DNA of 64,000 nucleotides, taken from the NCBI RefSeq assembly GCF_000247815.1, contig NC_021684.1, positions 12,276,558 to 12,340,557 on the forward strand. The letters run 5' to 3'. The DNA comes from Ficedula albicollis. Its lineage: Eukaryota > Chordata > Aves > Passeriformes > Muscicapidae. Within the stretch, counting starts at the first letter, position 1, and each line of letters starts with the position of its first letter. Shown one piece after another: positions 1 to 15,000 of this stretch. Made by a program: the position numbers and the translations under genes. The notes beneath the pieces were generated by a model that was not told the DNA's origin, did no database searches, and saw only the letters and a program-made list of their open reading frames with translations.

Positions 1-3000
1 AAGGCTGTGTCATTTGCTTTGCAGGATGGGCTGATCCACACGTCCCTGGAGCCATCTGAGATCCTCTACCTGACAGTGGCCTATGACTGGTTTCTCTTTG
101 GGTAGGCATGATAAGTTTTACTTGCATGTGCATCCCTGTGCAACAGGGGAGAAGCCTTGAGGGGTCATCTTTGATATTTGTTCACAGCCAAAGATTGATA
201 TTTGAGCAGCTCCTAATGACCTGGGACAAGAAGGGCTGGTGCCTTTTTATTTTCATCTGGGGGCTCAGGCATCTGGCTGTTCTTGACAGCTTGTACTCGT
301 CTGCTGATTCTGGCACATGACTGAGCTTCCCTTGCTCTCTTTCCAGGCACATGTTAGTCGATCGACTCAGTAAAGGAGAAGAGGTGAGTGTTGGGTCTGG
401 GACAGTGGCTGAGCAATGCTTTGTGTTCTCATGGTATCTGTTTATGGTAGCAGCATTCACTGCCTGCTCCTGGTAGTATCAGTGATGTGGCTGTGCTCTA
501 AAAAGAATTTTCAGATGCTGGAAATACGAGGTAAGAGCCTTGCCCCGTCACTTTGTGATGCATAAGTTGTGGGGTTACTTCTCTCTCAGGCTACAGTTTT
601 GTTGGGAGGTGTTACTCCTGCCAGTGTCTCTCCTGTGCCATTAGTGTTCAGGCCCCACATCAGAGGGTGCTAGAACTTGCTGTTCAGCTCAGCAGTGAGG
701 CTTAAGGTGTGTGATTTCTTGAAAATAAAGCTGGATAGTCTTACGTGCTTGTCCTGAGTGCCAGCCGTCCTGCCTGGGTGCTGCAGCTGCATGTGGCTTG
801 CATGCCATCACAGGCTCATGGAGCAGCTTGTGCTGGTTCCAGTGTGTGAATTTGGTGGGATGTGACTGTGGGTGCACATATGGGTCTGGGACGCACTTAA
901 AGTTATTGTAAGTAATTGTCTTCAAAATCTTTCACAGCAAAAAAAGAGATTGCTCTGACTGTAGTTGCAGTACAGTGCACCATCATTTCTGAATAGAAAA
1001 GAGGTGGGGTGTGTGTCTAACCCTGTTGCTGTTCCCCTTCTCCCTGAACTCTCACCTTACTAAGGAATCTTCTGCCTTCAAACAGCAGAGACAGAGCCCT
1101 GGCCTCTTTTCCATCTTTCAGGGGTACAGAATCCCCTGAAAGATTAAGTATCATTCCTCCTGTTCGTTCCTTTCCTGGAGTTCTACTGGCTCAAGCCTGA
1201 GAGCTCTGCTCTGGTGCCTGCTTGGCTATGGGTGGAGTCAGTAGCTGCAGCAGGAGAGGGGGTGCCTGGCTGCCTCTGGCACTCCCTGCTCCCCACTTCT
1301 TCCAGGAGAAGGGCACAGCTCTGCATGGGTGGGTGAGGTGGCAGAGGCACAGTGGAGTGAATGATGCCGAGCAGACTGGGGTGTGGCAGGGCATGAGCCT
1401 GGGGCCACAATTGCTGTAGGTACCTCGTGCTTCCAGATAGTGGTGGTACTGGTCTGTTGCTGAGGTGGAGCATGTGGCTCTAACTGTGCAAGTCCTGCTG
1501 GGTTTGCTGCTTACCTGGGTATAAGCAGCTGCTGCCAGCTCGGTTCCATTCTGCACCGATGGCATAGGTACCTGCTGTGGGCTTGCAGCATGTGTGCAAG
1601 GCGTTGATAAGGAGTCTCCTTGTTCCCCTTCCTTTCTGGGTCTCCCCGTGGCAGGGAGCAGTTTACATGGAAGAAAAGGCCCAGGATGGGATGGTGGCAG
1701 CCCATGGCATACTGGAGGCTGGTAGCTGCAGATTTTTTGCTATCTCCTTCCTGCCAGCACCTCCTCACCAAGATAAGAGGCTGCATGGAGCCTCGGGTTC
1801 ATTCCTGAACCGCTCTTTTCTTTCCCTTTGCTCAGATTTTCTTTTTCTGCTTCAATTTTCTGAAGCACATCACCTCTGAGGAGTTCTCTGCTCTGAAGTC
1901 ACACAGGTAAGGAGCCTGTGCTTGCTGCTGCATGGGCTACAGAGCCAGGGAGCTTGCTAGTGCTGCTTCTTTGGGGAGATGGAAGCCCTGGTGTCCTGGC
2001 CCAGTTTTCTTTAATTTATTCTGCACTCTGAAGGCTGCAAAACGGGGCCGAGGCTTGTGAGGTGCCACGTTGTGCTCTGAAAAACTGTCCATGCTGAAAT
2101 GTGCTCTGTGCTTAATGACTGTCCGTGGCTGCTCCAGCACGGATGAGCCCAGAGGTGTGTGCTCTGGCTCAAGCAGGCTGCACAGCAAGCTCCATCAGGC
2201 ACTGGTGGGCACAGAGATGTGGCTGGTTTTTAATGGACTACCCAGTATAAACCCTTCTTATTTCAGGAGGGACAGAAAGAAGCAAAGCCCACCCTGGAGG
2301 CTCTGAATAAGCACGTCATGTGCAGTGTTGCCTGTTTCCACCTTCTCAGAGCAGAGGGAGTTTGGGCTGGGGCTGTTAGGAGTCAGACTGTGGCCCATCC
2401 TCTCCCCTCTGCCCCTCCATAGCTAAACCCCACTACTCTGCTAAGCTGTGTGTGAGAGAGACCTGGCTATGGCTAGCCTCCACATTGCCCTGAAGCGTGC
2501 CTGAGGTAACTTTGTCTTTCCTTCCCCAGAAGGAAGAGTTTACCACCTGGCTTCACTCTGGAAGAGATCTGCATGCTCAGTGAGTGCTGCTGTCAAGCAT
2601 CAGTGCCCCTGGGTGCTGCTAATGGTTCATTGTTTGTGGGCTTGGGTTCCCAGCTTCAGGATGACCCCAAATGGGTGTGCTGCTTGTGGGGCCTTGCAAG
2701 AACACAGGGCACAGAGAAATGAATTGCTTAAAGGGAGAGAAGGTGAGTGAAACCAAGCTGGTCTTCAGGTAGCTCTGTTTTCTTTTCTTTAGAGCAGAAA
2801 GACCGAGGCAGCACCACAAGCCTGAGCAGTGACTTCTCCCTGGGGATGGAAAGTTCCCCTGGAGCAGCTGGGAGCTTTACCTATGAAGCAGTGGAGCTGA
2901 TGCCAGCAGGAGCACAGGCTCAAGCAGCATGGTGAGGAGATAACCACTTGGTGGGCTGAACAAAAGGGGCTGGCTCTGGGCCTGATAGAAAAAGTATTTC

Positions 3001-6000
3001 TGAAGTGTCTTGCCCTCCAGGTCTGCTCTCTATAGCATGGATTCCTTGCAGTGGGGAGAAGAATTTGGCTGTCAGAAGCTTTGCTGCAAATTATACTCTA
3101 GAGCTTCTGCACCAAAAATTGGAGGCCACCCCATGTTAAAAGGCTGTCAGGCTTCTGCAGGGATGCTTCTAAGTTTGTACATAGATAAGAGTAAAGCACA
3201 TTTGTTTCATTTTCACCAGTTTCACTGTTAAACTTCACCCACAAAGGATTTCATTACTTTTAAAAGATGGTTTCAAACTACCAGAAAAATTACATTTGAC
3301 AGCAGCCTCCTCAGGGAAAAGTGGAGATGGTTTAGCTGCCCTAAAATGTAGCTTAATCAGAGTTTAGAAAAGATGTTATACATGGGGAGTGTCTGCACTT
3401 AGTGAGAGTTGGGTTGGGTGGCCAAGAATTCCCTCTAAATTTTAGCTTCTCTACCAGCATGAGGCATGTGAGCTGAAAGCAGGTTCCTGCCTGCAGCACT
3501 GCTTAGAGACATTTCCAGGGGAGAATACAGAATTTTCAGTACTGTCTCTTGATAGAGGGTCACATACGACTTGCCTGGGGATGCAGGTGACTGGAAGCAG
3601 GGAAGGTGTCTGGCAACTCTGCTGCTCTGGGGCAGGTGTTGGACTTGCTTGTGGAGTTTCTGGTGCTGTTGGGGGATTTCAGAGCTGTGCTGTAGGGTTG
3701 CCCCTCTCAGTTTAATTTTTCTCTCCTCTCCCTCAGCACATGTGAAGATGCTATTTTATATTGCAATTATTTTAAATTAAATCTGGGTTGTGCTGGAGGC
3801 ATTTGAAATCCTCTGGGACTGAGCTTGCAGCCATGCTAGTGGCAGCAGCCTTTCTAAAGCACATTGTGTATTCAGTTTAAAGTGCTGAGAAGGGAAAGGA
3901 GAATATCCCCGCAGAATCAGAAAATGGAGATGGAGAGTCCCAAACTCTTTGCCAAGTGAGCAACACAGAGTCCTCTAATACACAGAGCCTACCTATCCAC
4001 ATCAAAGCAACTGCATCCAAGAGAGAACAACTTTCCACTTGCAGGGCTGCAGGATAGGGAACTGGAAGCATTTATGTTGCATTGAGTGCTCAGGACATAC
4101 AGACTCAATTCTGCTGCATGGAACCTCTGTGTGCTTTTTACAAGATGTGAAGTGACCAGAGCAGACTGGAGGATATAGCTGCACTTGTGTGGATCAAGGC
4201 TCAATTTTGCAGTGTATTTCCTAGCTCTGGGTTGCTTTTATTTCTGTCGGAGACATCAGGCTGTGTTGGGGCTAGCAGCTGCTCCGCAGGGATGGTTTGG
4301 GCCATGCCTGAGGGGCGTGAGCTTGGGAAAGGGGAAGGTTGTGAGCCTTGCCATGAATGCTCCATGAGGAGACTGGTCATGGATGTTTTAATGCAGGCTG
4401 TTGTGGCTCTGTAGTCTGGAGAACACATAGGGCTTGCTACAAGCTGGATGAGCTGGGCTGTGCGTATCATGAGGGGATGCACTTTGTTGTGTTGCCCTGA
4501 AAACAGGTGGCCTCACAGTCTCTGTGCAAGGAGAGGCATTTGATTTTTAGCTATTCAGACCTGTTTCTGCAGGCTGTACTTGGAGATGTTGGCAGCTATG
4601 ATAACATGAGATGAATAAAGCTTAAGAGAGGCTGTGGTGTGATGTTTGAGGGTGGACACCCTTCAAGAAATGAAGAGAGGATATCGCACTTTCCACTATA
4701 CAATGAGCCTGTCTTTAGCTGCACTTGCTGACAGTGCTTGAGATCTCAAAGCTGAGATGCCCTTCCATGTTTTAGGAAGAGTAACATCTTTTCCCCTTGA
4801 GTGTGTTTGCTTTAGAATTTTTCTTTTTTACTTTTGTACATAGGGAGTTATGTACTTTTGTACATACATTTGTCCAATTTAATATGGTCTTGGAAGGGGA
4901 GAAATTCTTGGGGCTCTTCCCAGGGAAAAAACAAAATCAAACAACTGACATAAGAAGGAAAATCTTCTGAACCTGGAGCAGCAGTGATGTGAATTAGTTC
5001 CAAATGTGTACTTGTTTGGCATGTAGTTGGATGGTACTGCGAGCTAAGGCCCGATGCACCGATGGACAGTGAGTCATGACTGAGTCTGAGTGTGCTGGCT
5101 AGGAAAGAAGCCAGAGCAATTTGGGCTGTCAGCATAGAAGGAGAGAGAACTGAAGTGTACCTACATCTGGAATGACTGTCATCTATAAGCACATGGTCAG
5201 AAGTGTGGTCAGTGGTGCCCAAAGGGAATTGCTAAAAGGGAAAATAGCACTGGTGGTGTGCGCACGAACGCCCACCTGAGCTGATACACACTGTGGAGTC
5301 GGAGCAGATTGAAATGGTCTTTCCCCGCTGGGAGGCCCCTTGCTCAAGGCATTTTTTGCTGCTAGACTAAACAAAGCAATCGCTGTGTGTGTGTGGGCTG
5401 GTGCATTCTCCCGTCTCTGATTTCCAGGTCACGTGGATGGTGATCTATAAAAGAATGGGCTAAGATGGGTTGAGCTCAGTGTACCCCCTCCCTGAGTGTT
5501 TACCCGTGACTCATGGTTCCTTGGGAAGGAGGAGGGCGGGTTCAGTGGAAACAAGAGCTTGTAGCTGCTGGGCTAAACTCCAGCCTGTGGTGGAAAGGCT
5601 TCTTAGCTGAGGTACATAAAAAAGTCATTTTTCTCACCCACATCCTCTGTCCCTCAGGAGGAAGAGTTGTGCATCGTCACCGCAAGCCGTGCTCTGGAGC
5701 AGAGCACAGCAGTCTGAAGACAGGCTGCCTTCCACAGGGATGGTTGAAGTTAAGTCCTCCAGCTCCTCCTCATCAACCCATTCTGATAACTTCCTGAGGA
5801 TGGGAAGCAGCCCTCTAGAAGTGCCCAGATCCAGGTGAGATGGGACGGAGCGGGCATTTCTCAACAAAGTGAGTGTCTGGTAAAGGGAATGCAGGGCTGC
5901 ACTTGAGTGACTCTGGAAACACTGGAGCACCTGTGTTTGTAGCTATGGATATATATTGGGAGGCCTATTCCTCTGTAGTCTGGCCTTGTCTGAAGTGCTG

Positions 6001-9000
6001 GCCGTTAAAGCCAGACACTCCTGCCCGAGCCCCTAGAGGAGCAAGGAACTGTGCTGGTAACAGCCAGCTGTCTTATGCCTGTCCTCAGCGCATGCCTCAG
6101 CTCTGAGCTCTGGCATCTCTGCATCCTGCATGCTTGCAGCTCACAGCACTTTCTCTGTCTAACATATTCACCAGGGTCTGAAATGGCTGTGGTGTTTGGG
6201 GAAGGAAGCTTTTCAAACCAAGCAGACCTCACTCTGCATCTATCCTGTCCCCCTTTTCACCTGCTGACCCTCCTGATGACACAGGTTGGAAAAAACTGGG
6301 TGCTGGTGGCAAGCAGAGGTAGGAATCTGCTGGGAGCAAGCTGCGAGCACTGTGCCAGCACAAAGGATTCTGCCTGGAAGGCCGTGTGTTCCTGCTGGGG
6401 AGTGGGGACCCTGCACCTGAGCCTAATTCACACCACAACAAAGGCACCCTCCTGGAGTCTGACGCTGCAGTAGGGCAGAGGCGAGCAGTGAGCTGTCCTA
6501 GAGGAGAAAGAGCAGAGCCTGTGGAGCAAACACCATGTGTTTAGGCCAACATGGAATAAAGAGACTCTGAGATAAGAGGTTGCTGTTAACAGCGTCAAAT
6601 GCTTGTGTAGCCTCTGCAGGTTTTCTGATGACTCTTTTTCTGAATCAGCCGCCAGCCAAATCTGAGTAGTCTCTCATCTTATGAAAAATGAAATGACAAA
6701 AGTAAAGCCTTGAAAATTTATAAGACTTTCTTAATAAGTGTCTCTCAATTCCAGAGAAAAACCCCAGTGTGTAACAGTTTTCGTAACTAACTGTTCTCCC
6801 CAAGGAAAGAAGTCAGTAGGAGGGGTTTGAATTGTTGCTGGGGCCCACCTCTGTATTTTTTGTAAAATGAAAATACTCTCCCAAGAAGAGAAGAAAATAC
6901 TGGGAAGAAAACGTCTTTTATTGGGAGCTGCTTTGTTCACAATGGTAGTGCCACAATTCCTGTGTGTGGTCCCATGCCATTCCCAAGGCCTGACAGGCTG
7001 TTCAGTGCTTGCTGGTAGCAAACTTGCAGCAGTGCTCAGGTGTAAGCAGCTTGTAATGCTTCAGCCAGACAGCTCTGCAAGAGCAAAGGGGAGAAACAGG
7101 AGTAGGCAGAAGAGCACGATAGTGAGGGTTAGGGTTGCCTTACCAGACACTCTCATGGGTTCTTTTCTCCTGAAAGAGGTTCTATCATTCCACTGGCATT
7201 TGGTTTCCCTGCTTCAACTGAGGTAGTCTGAATTGGTCTGGCAGATAACACTGTACCTTCAGCCACCATTTTCTACCTTGAAGGAAGCAATGAGTCTCAT
7301 TTTGGGTGGAGGACTTTGATGGAAGGAAGAGGTAAATTCTGTCTCTTCGCCTCCTGAAAAATTGTGGTACTAAGATGGAAAAGCAGGAGAGACTGATCAA
7401 GATGCCAAAAATACATTTATTCCTGCAGTACTGCTAGAAGGTCAACACCCAAGGCTCTTGAAATTAAGAAACCACTGTACTTGACTTCCTAATCCTCTGT
7501 TTGTGTGGCCATAGCAACAAAACACTTTCCTCAACTGCTGCTGCAGTGGTTAAAATGGTTGCTTGTAAAATGCCAGCAGGTATCCTTCAGGTAGTTCAGG
7601 TCAACAGCCCAGTCCAGGTGCTGGCAGGCAGGGAAGCTCTGGAGGGAACAGAAAGACAAGTCAGCAGGAGACATGAGCAGGGCCTGGGAGTGGGGAACTG
7701 AGCTGTCCTAAAAAAAGGGGTCACAAATGCCCAGTCAGACATTAGGAGTCAAGCCCCTCTCCTGGCCAGGCAATGTCAACATTGACTGCTTCTGTCACAT
7801 TACCAGCCCATCTTGTGAATCTTGCTCTGATCCAGAGGTCCTGGGTACCTGTAAATCCCAGGATGGTTCTTGTTAGGCAAAGCAATACAAAGGCAATTCC
7901 TATCAGTCTTTCTAGCTTATTCCAACACGATGGTAAGATCACGTCTGCGGAGGACAAACACACAGGAAGATATTTGCATAAGACTGTTTGCAGAGTAGAA
8001 CTAGGTGCTGCTTGTTCTACAGAGAGCTCTGAGTATGGCAGTCAACGTGCCTCAGATTGAACCCCCTGCATGTGACAGGGTTGCAGTTTGCAAACCTTTT
8101 CCTATATTTGCATTTGACACTAGCAGTCTAAGTGTCCCATGACACTGCAGAAAAATTCTGTATCTATGTCAGGGATTTAGCATGTGTCTACATAGCACTA
8201 ATGTGGATTAGCAGCTGGATAATCTTTGGTTGAATGTGCTTTTGCTAAGTCAATTAAACAAAACCCAAAGTACTGTGATCTAGAGAGCTGAGATGTGGAG
8301 GAGTTAAATTGCAGAGGATCTGCTTTGACCGGCAGTCACAGAGAACTCCCTTACTTAAGGGCTGCAGATGGCTCAGCTGTGGGTCTGGAGGGAGCACAAT
8401 GAGAGCAGAGTGGGACAGAGAAGATGCTGCCCCTTGGCTTTGAGTGTTTTGTTGGTAGTGAGAAGACTGTGTACTGTGTGTCTTGCTCCTTATGGCCACC
8501 ACACTCAGAAGGTGTATCTGCAATGTGACAGCTTGGGGTAGTGACCACAGCAAGAGAAGAATTGTTTACAGGAGTGTTTTCTGGAGTTATTGCACGACCA
8601 TGCTACAAAATGGACTTGCTGGCTGGCACATGACAATGTGCTGCAATGAGAAATGGTGCTCACAGAGAGCAGGCTGCTCAGGCACTGTCCCAGCCTGTAG
8701 ATAACTGTCTGGGATTCAGCCAGGGCTCACAGCTCTTGGCAGGGGGCCATACTCCTTGCCAACACTTCCCACGCAAAGGTGGGAAGGGCTGCCCTTTACT
8801 CCAGGTTGCCACAGTCGGCCTGTACATACAGAACCTACTTAATGCTTTGGTTTGAGGGAGGAGTGTATGCTGGCCAATGAGCTGCTTCCCAAATAGTCCT
8901 AGGTGTATGGAAATATGTCAGGTGAGCGGGGGCAGCACGGGGCAGGATGGAGCCTAGCTGTTGGCACTTAGCACTCATCTCAGTTACATATTAGGAAAGG

Positions 9001-12000
9001 GAAGGATCCCTGGCTGTTGCTCTGCCTCCAGTATTGACTCTTCTCTGGCAGACAAATGAGTGTCCATGTGCTCTGAAATAGTCTGTCTTGTGCAGCATGT
9101 TGCATGGGAAGCACTGACCTAATTAAAAGGAACCATTCCAGGTTAGGAGCTGCCAGTTTATGGCCTGCAAGAGGTCCCTTCTTGTGTGAAGGAACAGCTT
9201 GCAGCTCATCTCTGTTTTGCTAATCTAATTTAGTTAATCTTGCACTTTTGAGGGAGTTTCTTCCCACTCGTGGACCTGAAGAGGTGGGTGTGTGAAGCTC
9301 ACTTTGATTCTTTTTCTGTCTGCCATTAGATGTCTGTGGCAGAGACAGCAGCTTGAAGACTGGCTGTATCTCATCTCCTCTAACCATGTCAGCTTTGCTG
9401 TTGTCCACCTCCTTCCCAAGACTCCGTGCTGCCCTCGCTCCTACCCAGCCTCTGGCATGGCTGTCATGCATTGGAGGCATGCTGTTCTTAAAGACTTGGG
9501 AACTGGTTCTGGTGTCCCAGGAGCTCCAGCTTGTTCCAAGGGCCTCACTGAAGCTCTTTTGGGGCCTCTCCAGTAAGACTTTGCAAGAAGTATTCAGGGT
9601 AGAAATTACAGGAGGACTTTCACCTCTGGCACTGACTGGATTGCATTGGGGTGCAGTCACCCCATACATCTAGTCTTGGTCTCAAGCCAAGCTCAGCTTT
9701 TAAGAAGCTCTGCCGCTGTTGCAGTGCAAACACAAAATTTCCTGTGCTGTGTCTTTCCAGGCTTGGTCCCTGCTGTCTCTTGAGGCTGTTCAAGATGCTT
9801 ATTGATTGTGATGTTTCCTCAGGAGCCTCCCTTGAGAAGGCTTTGGGGATAGAGGGGAAGGTCTGCCACAACATCTTAGCTCTGCTAGCCAGGCTCAGAT
9901 CTCTGGGCCAGGAAAGAAATTACCTAGACTCATTGCAGAGTCAATCAGTTTATTTAGTTAATCAACAAGTGTTTGTTCTGCTGCCTGGAGGCAAGACACA
10001 GAATTGACTCCCTTGAACTCCTAGACCCCAGTGTTGTTGCATTAGATGAAACCTTACGGAGTTTGCACAGCTGCTTGACAGGGTTGGAGACCCCAGGAAG
10101 ATACACAGGGCTTTTATCAATCTGTCCATGGCAGAAATCAAGAGATTGATCCACCTCCAAGAGGTGGTGTAAGATCAGTCTAATCTTAGCTGATAACCAT
10201 GGAAGGTGACCAGCAGCTGGAAGGTGGGACCACACACCCAAAGCAAAAAACAATTTTCTGTTCACCTTTTTTAGCACAGACTTGTTTGATTGGTGTAGTT
10301 GATGATTTTGGGCAGAGGGGCATTTTTGCTGTCCGTGGTGCCCTGGATCATGCCTTGCCATGTGGGCAGAGTCTCCTGATCAGGCTCCAGATACTACTGT
10401 CCCTTTGCAAGAGCTGCAGAACTCTGCTCTCAGAACTCTTCATCTGGAGATCCTGCTAGAGTCCAGGCCCTCCTCTGCCCTTCATGTTTGCCCTCTCCAA
10501 ACCTTTGTTTCTATGTGGCTACAAACCTCAGTTCATAATTTTTTTCTGGCAGAATCCTGGTCTCTGCCTATTTTCAGCCCAAGCCTATTGCCTACAGATC
10601 ACTTTGCTCCTTTAGCTCAATTTCGTGTCACCATGTGTTTTGATTCTTTTTCTGTCTGCCATTAGATGTCTGTGGCAGAGACAGCAGCTTGAAGACTGGC
10701 TGTATCTCATCTCCTCTAACCATGTCAGCTTTGCTGTTGTCCACCTCCTTCCCAAGACTCCGTGCTGCCCTCGCTCCTACCCAGCCTCTGGCATGGCTGT
10801 CATGCATTGGAGGCATGCTGTTCTTAAAGACTTGGGAACTGGTTCTGGTGTCCCAGGAGCTCCAGCTTGTTCCAAGGGCCTCACTGAAGCTCTTTTGGGG
10901 CCTCTCCAGTAAGACTTTGCAAGAAGTATTCAGGGTAGAAATTACAGGAGGACTTTCACCTCTGGCACTGACTGGATTGCATTGGGGTGCAGTCACCCCA
11001 TACATCTAGTCTTGGTCTCAAGCCAAGCTCAGCTTTTAAGAAGCTCTGCCGCTGTTGCAGTGCAAACACAAAATTTCCTGTGCTGTGTCTTTCCAGGCTT
11101 GGTCCCTGCTGTCTCTTGAGGCTGTTCAAGATGCTTATTGATTGTGATGTTTCCTCAGGAGCCTCCCTTGAGAAGGCTTTGGGGATAGAGGGGAAGGTCT
11201 GCCACAACATCTTAGCTCTGCTAGCCAGGCTCAGATCTCTGGGCCAGGAAAGAAATTACCTAGACTCATTGCAGAGTCAATCAGTTTATTTAGTTAATCA
11301 ACAAGTGTTTGTTCTGCTGCCTGGAGGCAAGACACAGAATTGACTCCCTTGAACTCCTAGACCCCAGTGTTGTTGCATTAGATGAAACCTTACGGAGTTT
11401 GCACAGCTGCTTGACAGGGTTGGAGACCCCAGGAAGATACACAGGGCTTTTATCAATCTGTCCATGGCAGAAATCAAGAGATTGATCCACCTCCAAGAGG
11501 TGGTGTAAGATCAGTCTAATCTTAGCTGATAACCATGGAAGGTGACCAGCAGCTGGAAGGTGGGACCACACACCCAAAGCAAAAAACAATTTTCTGTTCA
11601 CCTTTTTTAGCACAGACTTGTTTGATTGGTGTAGTTGATGATTTTGGGCAGAGGGGCATTTTTGCTGTCCGTGGTGCCCTGGATCATGCCTTGCCATGTG
11701 GGCAGAGTCTCCTGATCAGGCTCCAGATACTACTGTCCCTTTGCAAGAGCTGCAGAACTCTGCTCTCAGAACTCTTCATCTGGAGATCCTGCTAGAGTCC
11801 AGGCCCTCCTCTGCCCTTCATGTTTGCCCTCTCCAAACCTTTGTTTCTATGTGGCTACAAACCTCAGTTCATAATTTTTTTCTGGCAGAATCCTGGTCTC
11901 TGCCTATTTTCAGCCCAAGCCTATTGCCTACAGATCACTTTGCTCCTTTAGCTCAATTTCGTGTCACCATGTGTGACATTCCTGTTTTTCCTGTCTGGCT

Positions 12001-15000
12001 GTGCTGGGCTCTCAGGGAGGTGACGTCTTCCTCTTCATTCTGCGCTGAAGCAGCATTTCTCCATGCTTCTTCCTGGCATCCTGCACTGTTCCCACATCTT
12101 TCCATCATGGCACTGTGCTGTGGGCCCAAAAACTCTGCTTGCTCCCCTTCACACTGACTTCCTCCATTTTATCTTCCAAAAGCACAAAGAGATGTCACTG
12201 AACAGCTGTTCCCCTTCCCTTAGAAATTCTTTGCTTTCTAGGGAAGGTTATCCCTGTCTGATGTCCTGAAGGTCTTTCTAACAGTGTATGCTTCACTTTT
12301 GCTTTCAGTGAGGTGCCCTCATTCTTACTTGGGCATGATGTTCCCCAGGAAAAGCACCATTTTGCAAGACAGGGTTCCCCCAATACTCTGACTCTCACTC
12401 CTCAGTTCATTGAGCAGGCAAAAAACAAGATCTGTGTGAGAATCTTCCTGATTTCTGCTGTCATGTCCTTTCAGAGCCTGAGCTGCCAGGCAGGGATATT
12501 AACCCCAAACTGCAGCCATGATGGGAAGCTGATCTGCAGAGAATTGTGTGACTTCCTTTCTGTGTTTGCACAGCCAGCTCAGGACCACATTTCACACTGC
12601 TCAAACTTGGCTGTATTGATCAGACTAATTAAATGGCAGGCCTGGAATTAGATTGAGATTACAAATAGGTTTCCTGCTGTGCATCTCTTCCCACCCTTGC
12701 CTTCCAGTCTAGCTCAGGTCCTTCTTGCTGTGGGAGAGCCTGTCTTTCTGGCTGCTCTCCTGGTCCCTTGGGGAGCAGCTGCAGTGCGCCACTGCTATTC
12801 TTAGCTGTGAAGACAGCGTGCAAGTACCTGGCCCAGCAGAGCTGGAGCTGGAGCACTGCTCTCTGCCCAGCAGAACTCAGATAAATTATCCAGAAGACCT
12901 TGGTAGTGTGTAATTGAGCAGCTCTGCCACAGGCTGTGCTTCCAGCTATGTACACTCTGCTGTGCAGCAAGGCTTAATAATTGCTTGCTCCCTTGGAAGC
13001 CAAGAGCTCTGGGTTTGTCTCAAGTGATTGTGCCCTCTTCTCTGAGATTTCGGAGGGTCTCCTCAGATTCACTTACCATGTTTCATGCTTCTTTGTTTCC
13101 TGGTGGGAGATTGCATCAATTATCTTTCCTTGGCTATTTAGCCTGTCCTGAAGATGTTTTGTCACCTGGTTCCTGGCAGAGCCCTTTCTTTAACACAGAA
13201 ATGAAGAGATGTTCAGGTGCTGGGGGTAGGTGTCCTAGGTATGCCTGCAGCATTGGCTCTGTTCTGATCTGGTGGTAATGCTCAGGAATGTTCTGCTTTC
13301 TAACTGCTGCCAGGACAATGATCTGTAAGTCTTTCCCAGAACTAACCAAATCACAACCTTGACTTGCCCTGCTGCCCTGAGATGTGCTAACAGCTACAAC
13401 AAGCAACAGGGGAATGTCCCTTGTACAGCACAGCTTTCACATCTGTGAAGGGTTCAGGGCAGGATGTGCTGTTCCATCTCACTAATGGGTTTCTCAGTTC
13501 TGCATGGCCATCTGCTTCATGCTGGCTCTCTCCTGTCCAGCTCCTGGTGTGCTCCTGCTGCTTTGTTGGCCCCAGCCAGCTTGGCTCTCCCTTCACTTTC
13601 AAAGGAAAGGCTTGGTCTGAGGCCCAGCCCGAGCTGCATGTTGCACCCTGCTCCCTGAGTGTCAGCAGTGCTGGCACAGGCGCTGCTGGCCGCCCGCCCG
13701 GCAGGTCCCTGGCAGTAGCACCAGCGAAAAGTGTGTGGCTGGATGATCTGACTGATGGCACCATCTCCCTCTCTCTCTGCCCCAGATCAGCGGACCATTC
13801 TCTGCCCGGATCTTCCGTTTCCACAGACTTTGGCAGCTGGCAGATGGTGACAGGGTGTGGCAGTATTCGGGAGCAGGCAATCCTGAACGCAGACGCCTCT
13901 CTCCCTTGCAGCTTCCCGGATGAGTTCTCTAGCACTTGCCTGTAAGTGTCTCAAATGCAGGATCTCTCCTTGGGTCTCTTGGCTGCCTGCAAGCACTGCA
14001 ACTTTATCACTCTGGCACTTTTGGAGAAGCCTGGGAGCCCATAACAAACTGTTCCATCTTCTCTGCCTCGATGTTTTCTATCCACAAACTCAGTCCCTGA
14101 GCACTCTTTGCTTATGCTGAATGGGAAGAAAACAGCACTTTCTCTGCCTAATGATGGGGGAGCTCTTCGCTTTCTGTAAGCAGAAGAGGTTTTTCTTTCT
14201 TCCTCAAAGATGCTGAATTTGGGCATAATTGAGTGCAGTTGAGGATTCATGTTTGCCAGGACAGGACTGGTAACCCAGATTTCTTGCTTTTCGATTTTGC
14301 TCACCTACATCTCCCCACTGGGGTCAGATCCTTGCTGGAGTAAGAGAAGGACTTCCCTTCTGTAACCCAAATTTTGTCTAGCCTTGTGCAGCATCATTTG
14401 CGGGTGCTGTGCCTGGCCAGTGCAGAGCCACAGAGACCCTGTGTCCTGCCACATCCTGCCATGTGAAATGGCTGGGAGGCAAATGTTCCTCCCCAAATAG
14501 AAATCCACCTCTGGAAGCTTGAAAGATTGGAGATGCGCTTTAATTGCTGTTAGAGGAGAACCTTGGTTTGTGCCTTCCGGCTGCAAACTCTCCATCAAGA
14601 AACTGAAATGCCAGATCAGGGGCTGCTGCTAGCAAGCAATGCTAGAGCTGTGCTGCCAGATGCTCAGTCCCTTACTGAGATCTGAGTACGTGCTTTGGAG
14701 GCAGAGGGCAAGCAGCATGAAAACCCGTGTCTCCTGTGAGACAGGCTGCCTGCCCTGGTTCTGCATCTCGTGTGGCTGTGTGCTGTGCTGCTGAGCAGAT
14801 AAGAGCAGCTGCCTTCAAGTTAACGGTGAAGCTACAAGATCCAGGAATTGACAGATCAAAACATTGCAAGAGATGTCGGACATGGCCTGGCCAGGATTTG
14901 TTCTTCTCGTTTCCTGAGGACGCACTGAGCTGCTCCTGCAGTCGTTTGGAGATGAGCAAGGGAGAAGGGATTGAAGGATGGGCATCTGAATAATGACTGC

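Noticed and set aside
3010..3231. Extra MTMR14 exon starting at 3021
   Set aside because: It would run into a stop, and the exon at 5658 joins 2931 in the correct phase with the conserved peptide.
7120..7140. Possible interstitial telomere repeat (TTAGGG)2
   Set aside because: Only two units; expected by chance.
9303..11974. Paired identical frames of 84-135 codons in the MTMR14 intron duplication
   Set aside because: No family resemblance, no splice logic, and they are open on both strands at once. They repeat only because the DNA is duplicated.
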